A stretch of DNA of 64,000 nt from Alviniconcha marisindica (lineage: Eukaryota; Mollusca; Gastropoda; Provannidae): contig JABMCL010001079.1 of NCBI GenBank assembly GCA_018857735.1, positions 183,501-247,500 of the forward strand, read 5' to 3'. Positions 10,001-21,588 of this stretch are shown piece after piece. The notes below the pieces were generated by a model. That model ran no database searches and was not told the DNA's origin. It was given only the letters and a program-made list of their open reading frames with translations. How positions within the stretch are numbered: the stretch's first letter is position 1; the number at the start of each line of letters is the position of its first letter. A program made the translations under genes and the position numbers.

Positions 10001-12951
10001 ACAACCCCTTTCAGATGCAGTGGCTGGGACGGGACCATCAGTGTACTTCCTCCTGGCTGAAATGTGTTTAAAACAAAAAATGAATTAAGAAAGAGCATAG
10101 TCGGGATTTGGGGATCACTTTTAGGCAAAGCAGACTCCCACCTTCTGGGAAATGACTTTACGGCACTCCAACTGTACTGTACCCCAGTTGGGCTAAGGAA
10201 GCGCACGATACAGATTCTGCTGCTAAAAACTGTAGTTGTCTGCCTGAAGAAGAGAAGCTTTGCTGTTGGTTTGATCTGTATTATGCTTTGGAAAATCAGA
10301 AGAGAAGCTTTTCTGTCGGTTTGATCTGTATTATGCTTTGGAGAATCAGAAGAGAAGCTTTTCTGTCGGTTTGATCTGTATTATGCTTCGGAAAATCAGA
10401 AGAGAAGCTTTTCTGTCGGTTTGATCAGTATTTGTGCTTCGGAAAAAGGCTGCGTGGAATTCTGTGTGCAATGGTGATGGTTTGCCATGCTGGGCTTCTA
10501 GATTGGCCCAGGCCTTTGCTGAGAGGTCACAGTGCCATGCATTGTGCTGCTGTGTTGAACGTCTCTGGTATGCATTTTTCAGCTGATGCAAAAAAACAGG
10601 AGCACAACCTTCATAAGTGGGGAAAACCCCAGAGTAATTTTGAAAATGCTTTGCAGGCTGTATTATTTCTTCATATTCCAAGTCAGAGAGTGTATTGTAA
10701 ACCTGTACCCATTGTGAATACTTTTCTTGGTACAAATACAACAAATACGGTGTGTTCAGCACATTTTTAGTTTTGAGCATTGGAGAAATAACCGTTGGAA
10801 TTCGCACATCCTTGCATTGCAAAGCACCAGAGATGGGTTAGCTCTTGCAGCTGGTAATTGTAATGTCTTTTACATTTTCATAGGGATAACCACACACAGA
10901 ACCAAAGTGTCCAGAACTAGTCAGGACATAAAACAACAACAGCAACAAGAATAGTGTCCTGCCTTGTTAAGTTGATGATCTTGCTGGGTATGTTCCTGTT
11001 TTGTCAAATATTTCATGTGCCTGTGAGAAAGAGCAGCTTATAATTTTTTCTTGCCCCTTGCAGCCTCTTGATGATGTGATTTAAATGGCAAAAGAATCAT
11101 GCTTTAAGACTAAGAATGAGTGGTGCTTATTATCCACTCTTGTTAAAATATAAGTGTTGTCTGTTCCGTTGACTGACTGCTGATGATGGGCTGGTCTCGA
11201 CTATTTGTCCTGTCAAACAACGGGACTGGAAATTAATATATGTAGCCTGCGCTTGACACTCAGAATTGACATGCCACCTAAGGTTGAAGTTACTCACCTT
11301 GGTTTATGTGAACTGAGGAATTGAGGTCATAAAAACCATGATTTTTGCAGGGAATTAACTGTTGTACTGAGGCGTGTGTTAATTTTGAGTTGTGTAAGAC
11401 AGTCTGGAGAAGTTTATGATACCATTCATTCTGTGAGCTGTATTGGCTAACCCTATAAATCAAATGCATATCTTAAATATTACTCCGCCCAAGGTTCACA
11501 GCTTGTGTAGTTTGGAAAAGGAAAACAAAAACATGAGAGAAAAAAAAACCCCACATAGTCTTCACATCTACCAAATGCAGAAAGGATGAAGTTCCTTTAG
11601 ACTTTTAAGTGAGCTAAAAGGAAAACCTGATCAAGAGAGCACTTTGATGTACATGCATCCAGTTTGAATACATCAATAGCTGAAATTTGAGACCAAACTC
11701 AGATAGTTCTTATTAGAGCAATAACAGTGTGATATTTTTTTTAAAACAACCATGATAGATGTGTAGGTGGCTCGCGCATGATGAAATGCTCTTGGAAGAA
11801 CAAAGCGAAAGATTAGTAAAACAGAGACATATGACTGGTTTTTAAACATCCACTCAGCTGTGCAGGTCACGCATGTTGGGAAGCTGTAGAGCACACACCA
11901 AAGACATGACTCACCGAGACAGTGCGGTCCTTTGTACAGCCTACTAGAAAAGAGTGACAACAGATTTCCATTGGCTCAAACTGACTCAGCCTTCCGTTTC
12001 TTCTACTGACGACAGCCGAAACACCACATGAACCATGCAGTGCCATCAGAAAGAAGAAGTGTCATAATTATGCCATTATACGTCATTCCTTTACCTCTGA
12101 TTTTGTCACTCGCAGCAAAGATGCTACATGTATACACTCTCCTTAGGCGATCATCCATCAGAAGGGCCTTAACTCTCTGTGCCCATCTCTACGTTTCGGT
12201 GATGACTGTGCTGTCTTGGTGCATGCGGTGTTTTTGTTCTCACATACACACTAAACAGGACCTATAAATTTACAGTTGCAGTGGCTTCACAGTGACTTCC
12301 CCATCCCCAATAAAAGTAAACAACCCCCCACCCCCACCCCTGAACCATGCAGGTTAGAAACAGTTTGTTATTTTGTCTCCACATTGTTATGTCTTGCTTA
12401 CGATTGCAGTTAATGATTACCTGTTCTCTTAGCTAATAAGTACAAATGGTAAGTGCCTGAAGAATGCCTCCACTTTTAACTTTGTCACCAATGTTGTCCA
12501 TGTATATATATATATTATACCTCACTGCGGTAGTCTATGTTGGCAGCTGAAGTTAACCTTGTCTAATGCATCCATGTTTGGCATTGCATATAGGACTGCC
12601 TGTTGGTTACAGAGATATGAGTGTACATGTACAGTGATAGCATCAAGTGGAACAATTTGAGCGTGTATTTATTAGTTGTTTGGTATTAAATCAGGGGGTG
12701 TTGCCCACTGAATAGACCACCTCTGTTGGTTGCTGTCTTTCCCTGGCCATTTTTTTCTTCTCTCTCACTTTTCCTTTGTTTCGTGCTTGTTGGTGTTGAA
12801 ACAGTTGTCATTGTTGAAGTTTGTTGGTCCACAGTGGGTTCTTGCGTGGATGTGAATTTATGTCACATTAGACAGTCTGTCTTGACATTTCATTAGACAT
12901 GCATGCGCACGCACCTGCGCACACACACACACACACACATCTGTGTGTACA

Positions 12952-12982
<31 letters not shown>

Positions 12983-15838
12983 TCCACATGAGCTCAAAAA
13001 TTACACCTGTTCTGAGTAAATGCTTCATAAGTGAGCTTGGTCTTCTTCTTTTCTTCTTTTTTTCTTTTTCTTCAGTGCAGCAGTGCATGAATGACAAATG
13101 TGATTGTAGATGAGCTCATTGTTTAGGCCATTGTAAAAGGAACACAAGCTACATGTTCCATGTCTTTGGAAACAATAAAAACTTGTTCAACCCAAACTTG
13201 ATATATAATTGCAAAATCTTTGATACGCGTAACCACATGAAGTAAGCCCACAAGTCCGCATCTCTTGCTGTATTGTGTAAGATCAATCAAAAATTTGAAA
13301 ATGCTGTCTGTGTGCAGTGGAAAAAAATGTGAAAACTCAAAACACCACTCAACTGTTGAATCTCTTCTCTGGCCTGAGGGGGTGGATGGGGGGGGGGGGG
13401 GGGGGGGTAATGTTTTGGTATTGTCTACTCTGGGAGTTCATTTGTAGGGGGAGGGTGTATGCTTGAATCACCTTGTCCATGTACCCAAAATCTTCTGCTG
13501 CACTTAACCTTTTACAACTAAACTTGGTATGGTAAGTATTGTGAAAAATGATTGCATTGCTATCTTCAAGGTTCATTTCACAAGAGTTTAGATCCTTTTT
13601 TTTTCCTTTAAAAAAAAAATGACTGTCCCATATCTTCTGAACCATTTAACATTTTGCAAACCAGCTAATTGTCATGAACTGGAGTATCGTGCAAAATGTT
13701 TTGATCACTGTATCATTCACAGTGAAGGTAAAGTGAAAAGGAAATGGGGGCAGTGGAAGGGGGGGGGGGAGGGGGGGGGGGGCGAAGAAGGGGGAGAGAT
13801 AAAGTGAAAAAGAAATGGGGGGGGGGGGAAGAAAGAGAAGAGATTCAAGTGTTGCAGCTAGCTTAAGGGCTACATCTCTTTGGTCTTCTTGCTTGGGCAA
13901 CATCCACAAGCAACATTCATTCCTGATAATTACTGGAGGTGATGCATGATGCGTGCAACACAGGCAAGCTAGGATTTTTGTTGCTTTGTGCATCCACTGC
14001 GGGTATTGATTTTTTATATATATCTTTTTTTTTACCATGGCTGTTATTGATGAGAAACGAAACCAAGTTTACAAATTCAATATAATCACGTCAGAAAGAG
14101 ACAACTTGAACATGGGTCATTTTGGCAAAATCCAACTGGCTGACCCAGTTTTCAGCTCCTGTGGTCCTACCTAATACCAGTTTAAGGGGGCATTTTGAAA
14201 TAAACCTCTTCTACCTGTTTGACAAATCACGTTTTGAGAAAGCCATCTGTATACTCCTGTTTGTGGGCCTGCATTTTTTGAAACTTCTAAACCTTTACCT
14301 ATTTACACTCTGTTTCCTCGGGTATCATTGCCAAACAAATTATAATGAAAGAGGGCATGTACTAACATAATCCGGGGGTGGGGGGTGGGGGAAGTATTTT
14401 TCAGTGCATGGTGACAAACGTTACTTTGCTTGATTTTGTTTTTGCAACAGAACACGGACATTGGATAGAACAACTTGAAGTAACTCTCACCTGTTTGTAG
14501 GGTGGCCGTTTTATTTCTCCTGTAAACTGGCAATTTTTCCATTGTGTCCTTGATGTTTTTTTGTTTTTGTTTTCTGCTAGTATGCTTCCTGATTTTGTGA
14601 ACATCAGTTTCTTTGTAAATAAGTCCATGCTGTTTGTGTTGTCTACCAAGCAGCCACTTTGTCACAGCTTTTCTCTCGACAAATGTTGTGTATATTCTGT
14701 TGGTTGGTGTACATAATTTTGTTTGTAATATTTTTTTCTCCATCTGATTGCAGTCACAGCTCCTTGATGATTTTATCACAACTGCAACATTATTAGAATG
14801 CTTATTATATAGCGAAGCTTGTAAGTGTTGTTGATGGAAGTAGAATGACTGTCATAAAAATTATATAGTGCACATGGTATGTATGTGATTTATGCTTGAT
14901 GTTTTTGTTTGTTTGTTTACAAACTGCAGCAGTAGCAGTGCTGGAGAGTTGCAATGACCTTCACATTATTTGTTTGTTTGGAAGTCGTTGAATGAGTCTG
15001 AGAAGTGCTTTGATAAAAATAAAAGGTCTACAAATTGTATGCACATTTTTTTCTTCATATAATTAGTTTTAAATGTTGACCCAAGTAATGAGTGCTGTCA
15101 GTCAATATTATTTATATCTGCGTGTGCGCTCTTATTACTGTCAGTGTCATCATGAACCAAATTGAATTTAAACAGTGTAGGGGTACCCTTCAAGTTCATT
15201 GTGTAAAAGCAGTCGGTTACAGGGACTAGCACTTATTAACATGTTGGTCTGTTAATATAGAAAAGGCAACAACACAGGTATACATGCCTGTACATGCAAT
15301 GTATTCCAAGATCTTTTGAGAATGTTTCCACACTGCAGTTAGTTATTATTTTTGAGAGTTACTCGTGTTGTACCAGGTAAATTAAATGTACATTCGCAGT
15401 CGAGTGTTGCCCTTTAAATTGATGCATGCGCCTCTGTTTGTATGGGGCTTCAAACACACACAAAAAGAAGCTTATGTACTAAGTTTGTTGCTCATGCCTG
15501 CCCAAGTTTGTTTGTTTGTTTTTGTTTGTATGTGTGACTGGATCTGTTGTGCTTTAGATTGTTGACTTTATCATAGTCACTGCAGGTTTTCGTAGAGAGA
15601 CGATCGGGACTGATACAGTAGATCCCACCACTGAAGTCACTGTCAGCAACCAGATGCACTGGGAAGTTGCTTGCCAATGTGTGTCTGAGCTGTGTCAAGC
15701 AGCACCACAGCTGAAGAACTGCAATGATACTCTTTAACGCCTTCTCACTCTTTAGTCCCTTTACTGCCCCAGCCCCCGAAGGGAGGCCAGGGATGTCCGA
15801 TGTCAACCGCCTGTCTGGAATCTCAGGGCTGTCATCTG
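7047..15838. other. Intergenic, no gene recognised
   Basis: Only spurious open frames occur here. Recognisable contents are GT/CA tracts (9474-9513, 9739-9769, 12917-12983), a 50-bp tandem repeat (10248-10448), poly-G tracts near 13391-13407 and 13760-13830, and old repeats related to those at 4.5-6.5 kb and 29 kb. The DNA is AT-rich and has no convincing splice-linked coding segments. Confidence 0.6.
10248..10448 (+). repeat. 50-bp tandem repeat, about 4 copies
   Basis: The unit begins AGAAGAGAAGCTTTTCTGTC and continues with GGTTTGATCTGTATTATGCT and TCGGAAAATC. Four successive copies differ by only a few bases, and each carries a HindIII-type AAGCTT. Unit length is not a multiple of three, so coding is unlikely. 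Confidence 0.85.
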
Positions 15839-16230
15839 ATTCCCCTTTTTTATCTCCTCTCTTGTTTTTTTCTGCCTAGTCCTCTTGCTCTTTCTGTCTT
15901 GTCATTTTTCTGCTAATGGTCCATTCTCCTGACTTTTTTCCCGAAAACTCTCAAATATTTTTAATTAAAGGTTAGTTTTTTTTACCAGCATGTCCTAGCC
16001 TTATGTGCTCTTTTAACAGGGGTGATATTGAAGAGACTAACTCTTTGAAAATGTGTGTTTGATGTTTGTGTACGTGTGTTTTATGTTTGCGAAGTAATTG
16101 GTTTTCTAGATTGGCTTGACAGAGGGTTGATATGTACGTGAGAAGAGTTTAGAAATGCATATTTGCTTATGACCTGAGTTTGACCCTGTGTGGTTGACAA
16201 GACATTAAAATCCAATTACTACTACTACTT
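15839..16230 (+). repeat. Dispersed repeat family A, copy 1
   Basis: This matches 17513-18065 over its whole length: the start GATTCCCC, the TCTTGTCATTTTTCTGCTAA block, a TGTTTTATGTTTG block and the end GACAAGACATTAAAATCCAA followed by TACTACTACT. A third, shorter copy lies in PTEN intron 8. The shared 3' end with a short tandem tail suggests a retroposed element. Confidence 0.7.
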
Positions 16231-16280
16231 ACTGCCCCAGCCTGTCGGATTTCCAGATTAAAGAGTGCATGCGTGTGCGT

Positions 16281-16317
<37 letters not shown>

Positions 16318-17512
16318 CCACACAGAATGTTTTTTTGTTTTTGCAGCAAGTCTACTTTCAATGCTGTGCATTTTGATATGTATCCTTCCACATGCTAATG
16401 CAGGGAGGAGAGAGAGGGGAAGGGTGTGGGGGGCTTACAGATTTAAAATTTCAGTTTTATTGTTTGTTTTCAAGCATGGCAGTGAAAGGGTTGATCATTT
16501 TAAAGTGAAGGAAGAGAACCAGAAGAAGAAGAAGAAAAAATGGACACTATCATCTTGGAGGGAAGATGGATGTTTGTTAAGAATTGTCTTAACAGAATTT
16601 TGTTGTTGTTGATAGAGTTGTTTCTCAGTTTGTTTCAAATAACTTTAAAAAACAACAACAGAAGAATATCTATTCAAAGTGCTTTTGTAAAAAGCTTTCT
16701 TTTGATGTGTGCTTCATTGTATCTGCAATCCTGTTTAGTTTTGATCTCAAAAACAACATGCACTGCTGTAGTCAGTGTAATGAAGAAAGAACAAAGTCAT
16801 TGTTTTCATGGTCTCGCAAAAAATATTTCTCCCCAACCCCACTCTTCCATATAAATCATCTTTTTCTCTCATAAAAACCTGTTAGAGTCACATGAAAGAT
16901 TTTGATCTTGAAATTGTAGAGAGATGGTCTTGTCTGAATTTTGTCGCAAAATACTTGATGAAAGATTAATGAAATATAAAGAATGCTATGGAGTAGTGTG
17001 AATGTGTTCTGGTCAAGTACTCTTACACAGGCGCATTTCTGCCCACAAAGTTTGTTTCATGGCCTCAGGAAGTCTTGCTGATCATTGTTTGTTTAGCTCA
17101 TAGTGTGTTGCACTACAGCAGGATTTTATTCTCACTGCACACTCAAAAGGTGGGAATTGTCTGCTCAGTCCAGCAGACGCGAGATTTATTATCCCTGGAT
17201 AGAATAATCATGTATGTGCGTGGGTGTGAGGGGAGGAGGGGTGGGCAGTGTGGAGTATGTCAGGAGTATATGTGTGGAGTATATATATATATATATATAC
17301 TTCCTTTTTTATAGTTGAGTAAACTTTGAGAGTAAGACCTGTGGCTATCAACTTTCTGACTTGTAACCACATTTTTCTGTTTTATTTTTGTTGCTTGTTG
17401 GTTGGTTGTTGTTGTGTTGTTGTTGTGTTGTTTTTTTTTTGGGGGGGGTATGTCACCTTAAAGTATAAGCACATACATTTTGAGTTTTTGTTGCAGCAAT
17501 AATCAGTGAAAT

Positions 17513-18065
17513 TTGAATCCCCTTTCCCCATCTCCTTGTTTTTTTCTACCTAGTTCTGTTGCTCTTTCTGTCTTGTCATTTTTCTGCTAAAGGTCCTCTG
17601 TCCTTACTTTTTTCTTTCCCCAAAATGACAGTTGGTAGGTATGAGGTATTTATCAATCAGATGGAATGGTTGACAAAACCCAGAGTTCAAGAGCTATGTG
17701 AAAGTCGAGGTGACCATTTCTGGGCTCCTGTCGCAAATAAGCGTACGGTTTCTGTGGACGTAAAGCAACACTCAACAACATTTACAACACTAGATTGTAC
17801 AGCCTTATAATATGCTTTCTTAACAAGGGCAATATTGAATATCTACTCTTGAAAAATTATTGAAAACTCTTGAACTCTTGAAAAATTTGCTTTCGAAGTT
17901 TGTGCGTGTGTGTTTTGTTTTATGTTTGAGTATGGATTGATTTTGTAGATTTGACTTCAGAAAGGGTTTACAGATGAGAAGTTTTGAAATGTGCATTTGC
18001 TTATGAGTTTGATTGTCCTGGGGTGACACAGTGCTGTTGACAGGACATAAAAATCCAATTGCTAA
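17513..18065 (+). repeat. Dispersed repeat family A, copy 2, with a nested small element
   Basis: Its left part (17513-17625) and right part (17815-18065) match copy 1, but about 170 bp of foreign sequence lies between them. That insert contains a family B element (17683-17800) with the core TACGGTTTCTGTGGACGTAA. It is an old insertion inside a repeat. Confidence 0.65.
17683..17800 (+). mobile_element. Family B short interspersed element (partial)
   Basis: GAGTTCAAGAGCTATGTGAA, a GTCGAGG block and TACGGTTTCTGTGGACGTAA match the elements at 62597-62774 and 63541-63715. It lacks the second half (CTAATATGTCAAC...GACATTAAG). A further truncated copy lies at about 39855-39920. Confidence 0.65.
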
Positions 18066-19089
18066 CTCTATGAGTGTTGACAAAGTTGGCATATGTTAGT
18101 TCTGTTTATAGTGTTAGTCTTTTTTTCTTTTTTTCTCCTTCTCCATATGAAAAGTACACACGTTACGTACTCAACTTCTCTTAGTGGTGTCAGTATTGCG
18201 TATTACTATTAGCTGAAGTCTCATTCATCATCATCAGTCATCACTGGACAAGTATGAATAAACTGGATTTGAATTGAAGAAATATGTGGTCTGTGTGTGT
18301 ACGTGTGTGTGCGCGTTTGCATGTGCATGTGTGTGCATACTCTATGGACACTTGAAAGGACAATATTTTTTCTTACCAATCATGGAAGGATCACTACAAG
18401 TATGGCACCTCATGATTGTACACTTTTGCAAATGGAGTCAGTGTTTCATAAGGTATGGTTATTTGGTACCTCTATATGTCATGCATAAATCATTTCTTAA
18501 CTTGATTACACAAGAAGGCCGGGAGGTACAAACAGTATGTCTGGCAATATACAAGTTCTTGGTAATTTACATGAGGGTTGCCCACTTGGTCAGCTCTTTT
18601 CGATTCTTGGATGCAGTGAAGGAAAGGCCAAGTACCATGTGAAATCCCTACATGGGACTTGAAATCTGTCATCTCAACTTGAACACTGCATGCTTGCATA
18701 TCCATAGAGAATCTCATATGTTTGTCAAGGCAGTTCCTTCAATTCACATTTGATGCTGAATTCATTACACTAAATGGTCACAGCACAGACTACCAGTCTG
18801 GTGGCACATAAATTTTGATGCAGCCTGATAGCAATACACACACACACACACACACACATGCAAGCATGCACACAAACACACCAAAGTGTTGAACATTATC
18901 ACGTGACATTACAGTTTGACAATTTATTGGATTTCTAAGAAACAAAAACAACACAATTTTTACACTTATTTCAAGACTATCATTCCATTGCACAGTAAAT
19001 ACAACTTTAAAACACCATGAAAATGTGGTGTTATTACTGTATATAAAACTGCCACATGTGTTCTGTGTACAAGTGCCATCATGATGAAT

Positions 19090-19160
19090 TTTTAATAATA
19101 ATAATAGATAACTTTTGTATAGCGCTATTCTCTGGTGTACCCAAACTCACTGCGCTTAAA
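19090..19160 (-). mobile_element. 3' end of an ATT-tailed short repeat (GCGCTATACAAA type)
   Basis: On the minus strand it ends with AGCGCTATACAAAAGTTATC followed by (TATT)n. Related ends occur at 19800-19865 and 43340-43405 (minus), and on the plus strand at 61968-62017 (AGCGCTTTGAGC ... ACAAATTTCC(ATT)n). This is a common kind of invertebrate SINE-like ending; the copies here are diverged. Confidence 0.55.
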
Positions 19161-20294
19161 TTTTTGTGCATGATCTCAAATATACAGACGACCCATGAAA
19201 ATTACATCAACAAAAATTAATAACGCTTGGCTGTTACTCTGTTAGCATTCAGAAAACAACAACCTAACAGCCATCCTTACCTGGAATTGTATATTTCCAC
19301 AAGATCCATCCACTGCAGAAAAATAACTAGTGTTACTTTTTTTTTTAAATCGCTTTTATGTAGAGCAAAACTACTGCTTGAAAAAAGGCAAGATGGGCTG
19401 GAAATGTGCATGCTGTTTTTGTCTAAGTAATTAAAAGCATTCTATTTAAAGCCCTTGTGTATTCTGAAGCAGCACTGTAGCTTCATAACAGCGCTGACAT
19501 GCAACATACACAGAGATAGATCTATGATATTCACTAGCTTTCATTCAAAGAAGAAAGTGCATGATGCATAACTATGTACTTTCTTCTGCAACTCTGCACA
19601 AAGTAAAATAAAGTTCATGCTGTTCCATGTCATAAAAAATGTTCTGAGCAGAACATGACTTATGTTCTGAGCAGAACATGACTTTCTGTTCCATCTTTTC
19701 CAACACTTCTGTGATCCTGGAAATAGTTCACAGGTACTTAAACTAATTTCTTCGAGTAAAACTTTAGTTTGCAGATTCTTAAACTAATTTTGTCAGTATA
19801 AAAAATAATAACTGATGACTTTTATACAGTGCTATTCTCTGATCTACACAAACTCTCTGCGCTTAACCTCATTGGGTTGGGTCTTTTTCATGCAAAGTTT
19901 CAACTGAAGATAGTCATACAAAATAGTGGTGAGCCTTTTACTATTGTTGGATTAATGCTCTATTTCAGCCAGACTCAAATTTTTCATGTAAGAACTGGGG
20001 AGGTAAGGGGGGGGGTGGGTGGGTGGTGGAAAATGGAGAGAAGAAAGAAATTCACTGACGTGACTCAGAAACCATTGGCAAACAAATAAATAAAAGGCTG
20101 TCAAAATATCTACATCTACACCTGTATAAATCTACACAACACTAGACTGCAATAAAACTGTGACTCAATGACACAAATCAGAAAAGCCTCTCTTCACAGC
20201 TCCCCTCAAGCTGATTCAGAACTAGGCTAGGAAGTGTGCCTACTTGTGAAATCACAGGGACGATTGCCCACTACCTCTCTTTTCACTTACAACT

Positions 20295-20342
<48 letters not shown>
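20295..20342 (+). repeat. (CA)n microsatellite
   Basis: About 24 uninterrupted CA units. Similar CA tracts lie at 12917-12983, 16281-16315, 24669-24713 and 27363-27392. Confidence 0.95.
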
Positions 20343-20343
<1 letters not shown>

Positions 20344-21461
20344 CCATTTACTTATCAAGCATGCACATACATTTACATGCACTTGTCATATATACGCCAC
20401 AATCGTTTTTGAAGGGTTAAAGCAATTCAATTTGCAATCCATTTCTTAGATACTGACACATGCACACATACTCACACAGCAACTCAATTTGCAATCCACT
20501 TCTCACAGAGATTCAGATGCATGCACACACACTCACACAAAGCATCCAAGAAAATGAAACACACAAGTACATGAAAGTTTCTGGAACTTACACAAACATC
20601 TACTGGTACAAGTGTTACATCTTGCTAGTTAGTAGCAAGATCTTGATATCTACACTGGAACTCTCAGTGAAAGACTACCCTGACATGAGACCCTCCCTCC
20701 TTTCAGGCCACTTTTTCTGATACCTTCCCTTTTATAGTTTGATGCCAATGAACCCATGACCAAGAACCATCCCTTCTTCAAGACAGTTTTTGTTTGATTT
20801 TAAGGGCGGTCTTAAAATTCAGGTTCCACTGGAAGCAAACTCCAGATGACTTGCAGTCAATATGGGAAAATACAACTTACTGTCTCCCTTGCACAGTCTC
20901 AACGGACAGCGACTGTTTTTTCGATGGGAAGACTTCACTGAAATGGGGTAAGGAAAAAATAAAAAACAAGCGTCATGTTTCTAGTCAATACAGAAAAAGA
21001 CCTCTGTCATCTCCTGTGAATGCAGCCAGTGTTGAAAATAGTACAATGTGCTTCATGCGGTGCATGTATCTAACCACCACATTAAGTTTGAACTTGGTAA
21101 GATTTCAACTTCCCAAGACTCACAATAGCAAATTTTTGCAACTGTTTGACAAAGCTGTGACCTTGGAACGTGGTCAAAATCACTAAAATGGTTGTCATAA
21201 ACAGGTAAAGCTCAGAAAAGACGACCATGATTCAAACTTTGGCATTCATCACATTTACAGTATCAAAGAAAATCACCAAAATCTAAGTCTCTGACAAACT
21301 CAGATGGTCGGCCGGACAAGATGGTCGAACACTAAATCTAACAAAAGCTCACTTTGTTTTCCCCAAGCGAGTCAAACATTCATGGCAAGAGTTTTGATTG
21401 GGCATGACACTGCAACTAGCTGAACTCCTGCACAGAAGCGAAACCAAGGGAGTTTCTCCCA

Positions 21462-21588
21462 TCACTGATGCTGAGCAGAGCTGCCCCCCCCTGATCCAGC
21501 TGGTGTGTTGCCGGGGGCCGGAAACAGTGAGTGGCCACCTTGAACGTGCATGGCATCCACGAAGGGTCGGATCATGGCCCCAAAGGGT
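21462..21588 (-). CDS. DESI1: DESI1 terminal coding exon
   Basis: After GTTTTGCAG it encodes (T)[18 protein letters not shown], then a Pro/Gly/Ser-rich tail ending AQHQ and a TGA at 21464-21462. TPFG..(I/L)RP is the usual DESI1 C-terminal motif. Confidence 0.92.

Larger units (their letters stand above)
18066..21461. other. Region 3' of DESI1, no gene recognised
   Basis: This region contains DESI1 3'UTR sequence of unknown extent on the minus strand, plus repeats. There are two GCGCTATACAAA-type ends, a tandemly doubled near-palindrome ATGTTCTGAGCAGAACAT at about 19638-19681, a CA tract at 20295-20342, and a diverged duplication of about 68 bp at 20425-20540. I could not choose a DESI1 poly(A) signal. 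Confidence 0.5.

Noticed and set aside
10346..10822. 158-codon minus ORF
   Set aside because: It starts in unique DNA and ends inside the 50-bp tandem repeat. No domain or splice context was recognised, so it is best explained by chance.
11673..11960. 95-codon minus ORF rich in hydrophobic residues
   Set aside because: It looks membrane-like, but I recognise no family, and there is no splice-linked partner or repeat match. Not supported as a gene.
14303..14779. 158-codon minus ORF
   Set aside because: Lys/Asn/Thr-rich composition expected of AT-rich DNA, with no recognisable motif and no neighbouring exon.
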